Part shown: piece by piece, positions 20,845 to 24,986 of the stretch
Numbering within the stretch: position 1 is the first letter of the stretch
Layout: each line of letters opens with the position of its first letter
Assembly (NCBI GenBank): GCA_035700805.1
Contig: DASSOG010000002.1
Span: 1 to 24,986, forward strand
Length of the DNA: 24,986 nt
Reading direction: 5' to 3'
DNA from: JAGWRI01 sp035700805
Lineage (GTDB): Bacteria; Gemmatimonadota; Gemmatimonadetes; Gemmatimonadales; Gemmatimonadaceae
Position numbers and translations under genes: made by a program
Notes under the pieces: generated by a model
Seen by the model: only the letters and a program-made list of their open reading frames with translations
Told to the model about the DNA's origin: nothing
The model's database searches: none

Positions 20845-21773
20845 GTCTGATCCGCCTTTGGGTTGAGCAGCGCCAGCGTGGCATCGTTCAGGGAAACGGC
20901 CGCGACGTCGCGTATCGCCGCGCCCGCCTGGGTGAGGTGTGCCGAGATCTCGGCTTCCGGGCCCCACGCCGTCCACTGGATCTCACGCGGGGCGTGCGCG
21001 CGCCGCAGCACCGCACCGTTGAGCGCGGGGGCGCCAGCCCAACCGTCCGGTACCTCAGCGCGGTACCGCCGCAATCCCGCCCGCAGGTCCGCCAGCGACA
21101 GCTGCGCCCGCAGGGTACCGGCACGCATGGCGCCCACGCAGTCCACCATACTTTCCACTTCGCTCACATGGTGCGTGGAGATGATGGTCGTGGTGGGTGT
21201 GTCGGAAAAGTGTTCAGCCAGGACGCTCAGCGTCTCGTCGCGGATGATCGGGTCCAGTCCGTCTATCGGCTCGTCCAGCAGCAGCAACGGCGGCCGGTGG
21301 GCCAGCGCCACCACCAGGTGCACTCGGCGGGCCTGCCCCTTGGACAGTCCGCCGAGCTTGCGGTCGAGTTGTAATTCAAAGAGTGTGATGAGCCGAGCGG
21401 CGTAGGCCGCATCCCAACTGGGGAAGTAGGCCGAGTGGTGCAGGAGGAGCTGGCCCACCCGCATCCATGGATACCCCCACTCCGTGCGTTCGGGCACGTA
21501 GCCAATATTGGCGCGGATGCGCGGGCCGTCCTTGATCGTGTCAAGATCAAACACCGATGCGGAGCCCGCGTCAGCGCGCACCAGGTCCAGCAGTGTGCGG
21601 AGTGCCGTGCTCTTGCCGGCGCCGTTGGGCCCGATGAGCAGGTACACGGCGCCGGTTGGCACCTGCAAGTCCAGCCCGTCGAGCGCGTTCACCGTGCCGA
21701 ACCGCTTGCGCAGGGCGCGGGTGGAGACGGCGAGGTTGGCGCCCTGCAGCGTGGTGGGGAGTGGCTGAGTCAT
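20841..21773 (-). CDS. ABC transporter ATP-binding subunit
   Basis: Complete ABC ATPase with a C-terminal extension (310 residues). Visible are Walker A GPNGAGKST (48-56), signature LSKGQ (143-147), Walker B LLLLDEP (163-169) and the H-loop His201 in ISTHH. The signature is LSKGQ rather than LSGGQ, a variant found in YtrB/BcrA-like exporters. Residues 230-310 form an extra domain, as in multidrug and bacteriocin exporters. The start ATG 21773 overlaps the regulator's TGA as ATGA, and its own stop overlaps the permease start in the same way, so the three genes are translationally coupled. The protein hydrolyses ATP at the cytoplasmic face to drive the permease. Confidence 0.94.
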   Translation of the reverse strand: MTQPLPTTLQGANLAVSTRALRKRFGTVNALDGLDLQVPTGAVYLLIGPNGAGKSTALRTLLDLVRADAGSASVFDLDTIKDGPRIRANIGYVPERTEWGYPWMRVGQLLLHHSAYFPSWDAAYAARLITLFELQLDRKLGGLSKGQARRVHLVVALAHRPPLLLLDEPIDGLDPIIRDETLSVLAEHFSDTPTTTIISTHHVSEVESMVDCVGAMRAGTLRAQLSLADLRAGLRRYRAEVPDGWAGAPALNGAVLRRAHAPREIQWTAWGPEAEISAHLTQAGAAIRDVAAVSLNDATLALLNPKADQT

Positions 21774-22153
21774 GGTGCCTGCCTGTTGGATTTGTCGGCT
21801 GCGGCCTGGATGGCCCAGATCAGGTCTTCAGCATTCACCCCATTGCGATGTGCATCGCGCAGGGCTCGACGCGCCACTTCGCGCGCCAGTGTGCGTCGCT
21901 GCTTGCCGTTCATGTTGAGGTTGCTGGCAAAGGTGCCCTGGCCCCGCTTCACGTGGACCACGCCGTCGCGCTCCAGTTCGCGGTAGGCCTGGGCGACGGT
22001 GTTGGGATTGACGCGCAAGTCGCTGGCCAGTTGCCTCACGGAGGGCAGCGGGTCGTCGGCGGTGAGGGTTCCAACCACGAGGGCGCGCCGCACCTCATCC
22101 ATGATCTGGACGTAGATGGGGCGGACATCGGCGGGGTCTATCGCAAAGAGCAT
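21770..22153 (-). CDS. GntR family regulator, YtrA subfamily
   Basis: A short repressor of 127 residues. The winged helix-turn-helix covers residues 12-78: 'PIYVQIMDEVRRALVVG', 'PLPSVRQLASDLRVNPNTVAQAYRELERDG' and 'VVHVKRGQGTF'. A short C-terminal helical part (about 84-120) is used for dimerisation, without the large effector domain of other GntR types, as in the YtrA subfamily. It is the first gene of a three-gene operon with an ABC transporter, the usual context. It probably binds the inverted repeat in its own promoter and releases it in response to an unknown signal. Confidence 0.93.
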   Translation of the reverse strand: MLFAIDPADVRPIYVQIMDEVRRALVVGTLTADDPLPSVRQLASDLRVNPNTVAQAYRELERDGVVHVKRGQGTFASNLNMNGKQRRTLAREVARRALRDAHRNGVNAEDLIWAIQAAADKSNRQAP

Positions 22154-22165
22154 GAACTGTACCTC

Positions 22166-22193
22166 TGTACCATGTGGCTAGTACACTGGTACA
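22166..22193. promoter_or_regulatory. Inverted repeat, probable YtrA-type operator
   Basis: TGTACCA (22166-22172) and TGGTACA (22187-22193) are perfect inverted arms 14 bases apart, 13 bases upstream of the GntR start (22153). An extra CTGTACC copy lies at 22157-22163. GTAC-containing dyads at this place are typical for self-regulation by short GntR repressors. Confidence 0.65.
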
Positions 22194-22211
22194 CTTGTGC
22201 GGGTTTGTCAA
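22183..22211 (-). promoter_or_regulatory. Promoter of the GntR-ABC operon
   Basis: A perfect TTGACA lies at 22211-22206 on the minus strand. With a 17-base spacer the -10 would be CAGTGT (22188-22183), a poor match, and overlaps the inverted repeat. The -35 match and the overlap with the operator support it; the -10 is uncertain. Confidence 0.45.
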
Positions 22212-22309
22212 GGGGGCAGATTGAGGAGGCCGAAACGCGGCTTCCGGCGGCCGCATGGGCGCCGGGTGCAGGTGTTGTCAGGCCGGGGTTAGCGGGCGAA
22301 GTTGCGAGC

Positions 22310-22582
22310 ATGTCCCGCGCATTCGTCAATGAAGACGCCAACGAGCCTGAACCGCGCTATGTGTTGCCTCCACGCGAAGATCCGGGCTACGATGAGGCGG
22401 CGGCGTCGGCCCTGCTGGAGGGCGCCAATGTGGGCAACTCCTACAGCGCCGAGCAGGCCACGGGGTATCGGTGGGGGGAGCCGAAGCTCCGCCCGCATGT
22501 GCGCCGCCTGATGGAACGCGCGCGCGAGGCGGGCGACGAGCGGGCGGTGACCTTGGCCGAGCGGTTCCTGAAGAGTTCCTGA
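22310..22582 (+). CDS. Small conserved hypothetical protein with GreB-like N-terminus
   Basis: A 90-residue acidic protein of unknown function. It begins MSRAFVNEDANEPEPRYVLPPREDPGYDEAAASALLEGANVG, followed by 'SAEQATGYRWGEPKLRPHVRRLMERAREAGDERAVTLAERFL'. The opening 'MSRAFV.ED...PEPRY.LPP' resembles the first residues of GreB-type transcription factors, but the rest is not GreA/GreB. I recall similar small proteins without assigned function. The ATG at 22310 is chosen because the longer upstream frame runs antisense through the GntR gene. Convergent with the DUF5916 gene. Confidence 0.7.
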   Translation: MSRAFVNEDANEPEPRYVLPPREDPGYDEAAASALLEGANVGNSYSAEQATGYRWGEPKLRPHVRRLMERAREAGDERAVTLAERFLKSS

Positions 22583-22630
22583 TCGAGCGCGCTGAAGGTT
22601 GGTTCGCTGGGACGTGTGGTCCGCGAAGGG

Positions 22631-24964
22631 TCAGCGCTTCCCCACCGCGCGGAACAGGTAACTGGCTTTGACGAAAAACGCATCATTCACCCGTCGCAGG
22701 CCCTGGAAGCGCAGCGCGTCCGGTTCCACCGTTGTATTGCCGTATCCCAGGAAGAACACCGTGCCCGGCGTCGGGCGATACGAGAACAGCCAGTCGGCGC
22801 GCAAGAGGTTCGACACGCTTTGGGACGACGGCGTGCCTGCGATGGTGAGCACCCGACCGGTGGCGGGATCGCGCAGCGCCTCGCGCCGGTTAGCCGAGTA
22901 CTGCGCCACCACGCGAAAGAAGATGGACCGGGTGAGCTGATACTCCGCCTTCAGCCGCGGGATCTGCGTGCTGAGCGTGCGCTCCCCATCACTGCGCCGG
23001 TTGAACGTGCTGGCCCGGTAGGTGGCGCTGAGCCGCAGTTGCTGCGTGGGGCGCAGGTCCAGGTTGGCGTTGTAGTCCACGCGCCGCACGCGCGACGTCT
23101 CCAAAAAGTCCACGTCGTTCCCCACGGTGACACCCGCAGACGCGCTGTAGTGCTGGAACTGCGGCGTGGAAACGCGGGCGTCGGTGGTGAAGGTCGTGAT
23201 GCGCGGCGAAGGCTGGAAGGGCGCCAGCGCCGCGCCGACGGGCACGGCGTACCCGGCGTAATCGCCGGCATTGAAGGCATAGCTGGACCAGTTGGGCGAC
23301 AGGCTCAGCGACCATCCGCCGCGCAGGGTCAACTCGCTTCGGGCCGAGGCCTCTGATTCGAGCAGGCTGCGCGCGGCGAAAAAGTCATCGTAGTTCCACG
23401 TCCCGTTGGCTGATATGTAAACATTAAAACGCTCGGCACGCGCCCCCGGTGCGCCGTAGAAGGTGAGTCGGTCCATGGTGCTGGCCTTCACCACGTTCAC
23501 CCGCGGCACGAACCCGATGTCATCCGCAAAGTCGCGCCCGATACCCATGAGGCTGTAGTGAAATCCAAACCGACGGCCCGTGCCGTCCACCGCGGCGTTC
23601 CATCCGGGGGCAGTCTTGGTGACGCCGGCTTGCGTGGTGGCGGTGAAGACGCCCTGCAGGTCGGCAAAGTACTTCTGGCCGAACACATAGTGCAGGTCGG
23701 CGTCCGTCACGCGGTTGGCTCGGCCGCCACCCACGCGCTCGCCATACATGGCCCCCACGGCGCTCTGGTTCCCGAATCCGTGCCGCAGCCGCAGCATGTC
23801 CACCAGCGGGCGATCTCCCGTGGGGGTGGTACTGGGCGCGTCGAGCGCGGCCAGCGCGGCCACGTCGGTGCGCCCGAGTTTGCCGGTCAGCTTCAGGGCG
23901 GCATCCGGCTGCACAATGGTGCGGGTGTAGAACAGCGTGTTCGGGACGTTGAACTGGTCGGCGCCCTCAATAAAGAAGGGGCGCTTTTCGGGGTAGAAGA
24001 GCGCGAACCGTTCGTCGGCGGCAATCTGTGTGGCGTCGGCTTCCACCTGCGAAAAATCCGGCTTTATCGTGCCATTAAGCACGAAGTTGCTGCCCGCCGC
24101 CCAGCGCACGTTGCCACCCACCTGTGCCTTGGAGGCGTAGTGCCATCCGTCGAACGCCGGTGTGCAGCATGGTGTGCCGCGTACGGTGTTGGTAACCTCG
24201 GGATTGAGCCCCACCACCTGGCCGTGGTGCATGCCGGTGAGGCCCACCAACGTGCCCTCCTGCGCAATGAAGCTGGATGACGCCTTGCGGGCGGCTGTCC
24301 AGGTTTCCTGATAGCCGCTGTGCTGTACATTGCGCTGGAACTGAATGCCCCAGTCCTGCCGCGCGGAGCTGGGATAGCGCAGCGAGCTGAAGGGAATGCG
24401 CACCTCCACCTGATAGCCCCAGGGGGTCACGTGGCCGCGCGACTCCCAGTGGAAATCCGCGCTCAGGTCGTTGCCGCCCATCATCATCGCGCCCGGCGTG
24501 AAGCCGGCCAGTTCGTTCTTGATGCCGTCCGCCTGCACGCCCAGCGGATTGACGATGAACAGCAACGCGCGATTGCGGGCGTTGTACGTGTCCAGGAAGA
24601 TCTCGAGGTTGTCGTCGGAGTCCACGTTGTCACGGTCGGCCAGCGTGGCGCGCACGGGGCCATGGGGCTCGAAGGCCCGGATGCCAAAGTAGATGGCGTC
24701 GCGCGAGTACCAGACCAGCACCTCGGTGGAGTCGGGCGATGGACGCTGGTCCACCGGCGCGTACTCGGAGAATCCGGTGAGCACCGCCGCGCGGCGCCAC
24801 TGCGGTTCCGTCAGGTGGCCGTCCACGACGACGGCTGAGTCGGGGAGCGAGGGGACGTGCACGGCCGTCTGGCCGGCCCGACCGTTGTAGACCGAGGGCT
24901 GCGCGGCGGCAAGCTGCAGGGCAGCAACGAGGGTGGGGAGCATGGTGGGCAGAAACCTAGGCAC
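22631..24964 (-). CDS. CBM9-like and DUF5916 domain protein, probably outer membrane
   Basis: A 777-residue exported protein. The start may be GTG 24964 (MPRFLPTMLPTLVAALQLAAAQ, a signal peptide) or ATG 24943. Neither has a clear ribosome site. Residues about 35-195 form a carbohydrate-binding family 9-like domain ('VVDGHLTEPQWRRAAVLTGFSEY', 'DSDDNLEIFLDTYNARNRALLFIVNPLG'). The DUF5916 signature follows: 'IKPDFSQVEADATQIAADERFALFYPEKRPFFIEGAD' and 'LFYTRTI'. The rest alternates short beta-strands and ends in an aromatic strand 'DAFFVKASYLFR', which suggests an outer-membrane barrel. Proteins of this type are common in Gemmatimonadota and Bacteroidota, and a role in glycan binding or uptake is proposed but not shown. 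Confidence 0.88.
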   Translation of the reverse strand: MPRFLPTMLPTLVAALQLAAAQPSVYNGRAGQTAVHVPSLPDSAVVVDGHLTEPQWRRAAVLTGFSEYAPVDQRPSPDSTEVLVWYSRDAIYFGIRAFEPHGPVRATLADRDNVDSDDNLEIFLDTYNARNRALLFIVNPLGVQADGIKNELAGFTPGAMMMGGNDLSADFHWESRGHVTPWGYQVEVRIPFSSLRYPSSARQDWGIQFQRNVQHSGYQETWTAARKASSSFIAQEGTLVGLTGMHHGQVVGLNPEVTNTVRGTPCCTPAFDGWHYASKAQVGGNVRWAAGSNFVLNGTIKPDFSQVEADATQIAADERFALFYPEKRPFFIEGADQFNVPNTLFYTRTIVQPDAALKLTGKLGRTDVAALAALDAPSTTPTGDRPLVDMLRLRHGFGNQSAVGAMYGERVGGGRANRVTDADLHYVFGQKYFADLQGVFTATTQAGVTKTAPGWNAAVDGTGRRFGFHYSLMGIGRDFADDIGFVPRVNVVKASTMDRLTFYGAPGARAERFNVYISANGTWNYDDFFAARSLLESEASARSELTLRGGWSLSLSPNWSSYAFNAGDYAGYAVPVGAALAPFQPSPRITTFTTDARVSTPQFQHYSASAGVTVGNDVDFLETSRVRRVDYNANLDLRPTQQLRLSATYRASTFNRRSDGERTLSTQIPRLKAEYQLTRSIFFRVVAQYSANRREALRDPATGRVLTIAGTPSSQSVSNLLRADWLFSYRPTPGTVFFLGYGNTTVEPDALRFQGLRRVNDAFFVKASYLFRAVGKR

Positions 24965-24986
24965 TGCGATTACGCGGAGGGAACTG

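Noticed and set aside
20845..20976. Longer start for the ABC permease at 20976
   Set aside because: It lies inside the ATPase gene; the ATGA overlap at 20841-20844 is the standard coupled start.

Overview
The window looks like chromosomal DNA of a high-GC, Gram-negative-type bacterium, most likely Gemmatimonadota or a close relative. This is an inference from gene content: an ADOP-type FtsX/MacB permease, secreted M28 and S9 peptidases with Gly-rich inserts, a CBM9/DUF5916 outer-membrane-type protein, an RCC1-repeat lipoprotein, and GC of roughly 65-68% in the core genes. No rRNA, tRNA or CRISPR array was seen.

Layout. Bases 1-3790 hold the 3' part of an ADOP permease (+), a GH35 beta-galactosidase (-) whose signal peptide sits in another frame across a six-G run, and an AHSA1/SRPBCC protein (+). 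Bases 3790-6360 are an accessory patch of lower or mixed GC. It has a PD-(D/E)XK nuclease with a PUA/EVE-like C-terminal region, an IS3-type orfA that has lost its start codon, and a twice-deleted M20 peptidase relic. Bases 6360-12160 carry a GCPII-like M28 peptidase (-), a divergent membrane protein with an HExxH motif (+), a lone antitoxin-like small gene (+) and an S9 peptidase (+). A strong 18-bp hairpin closes the S9 gene and the convergent gene after it.

Bases 12161-15503 hold a classic regulatory pair: the PEP synthase regulatory kinase/phosphorylase (-) and, divergently, PEP synthase (+). The catalytic His and the regulatory Thr two residues before it are both kept. Bases 15549-19887 form a minus-strand cluster, read in the order ECF sigma factor, an interrupted beta-sandwich lipoprotein, a seven-repeat RCC1 lipoprotein, and a lipoprotein with two lipocalin-like halves. 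An in-frame TAA separates the signal peptide of the interrupted lipoprotein from its body.

Bases 20023-22211 are a self-regulated operon of YtrA-type GntR repressor, ABC ATPase and ABC permease. Its genes are joined by two ATGA overlaps and preceded by an inverted repeat that overlaps the promoter. The window ends with a small conserved protein (+) and the DUF5916 protein (-).

How the genes work together. Three links are well supported: PpsR controlling PpsA by phosphorylation, GntR controlling the ABC exporter, and the sigma factor standing at the head of a set of exported lipoproteins. Most of the rest are single genes for secreted hydrolysis (GH35, M28, S9) and envelope functions. The two defects at signal-peptide boundaries (GH35 and the beta-sandwich lipoprotein) and the decayed IS3/M20 patch are the most unusual sequence-level observations.
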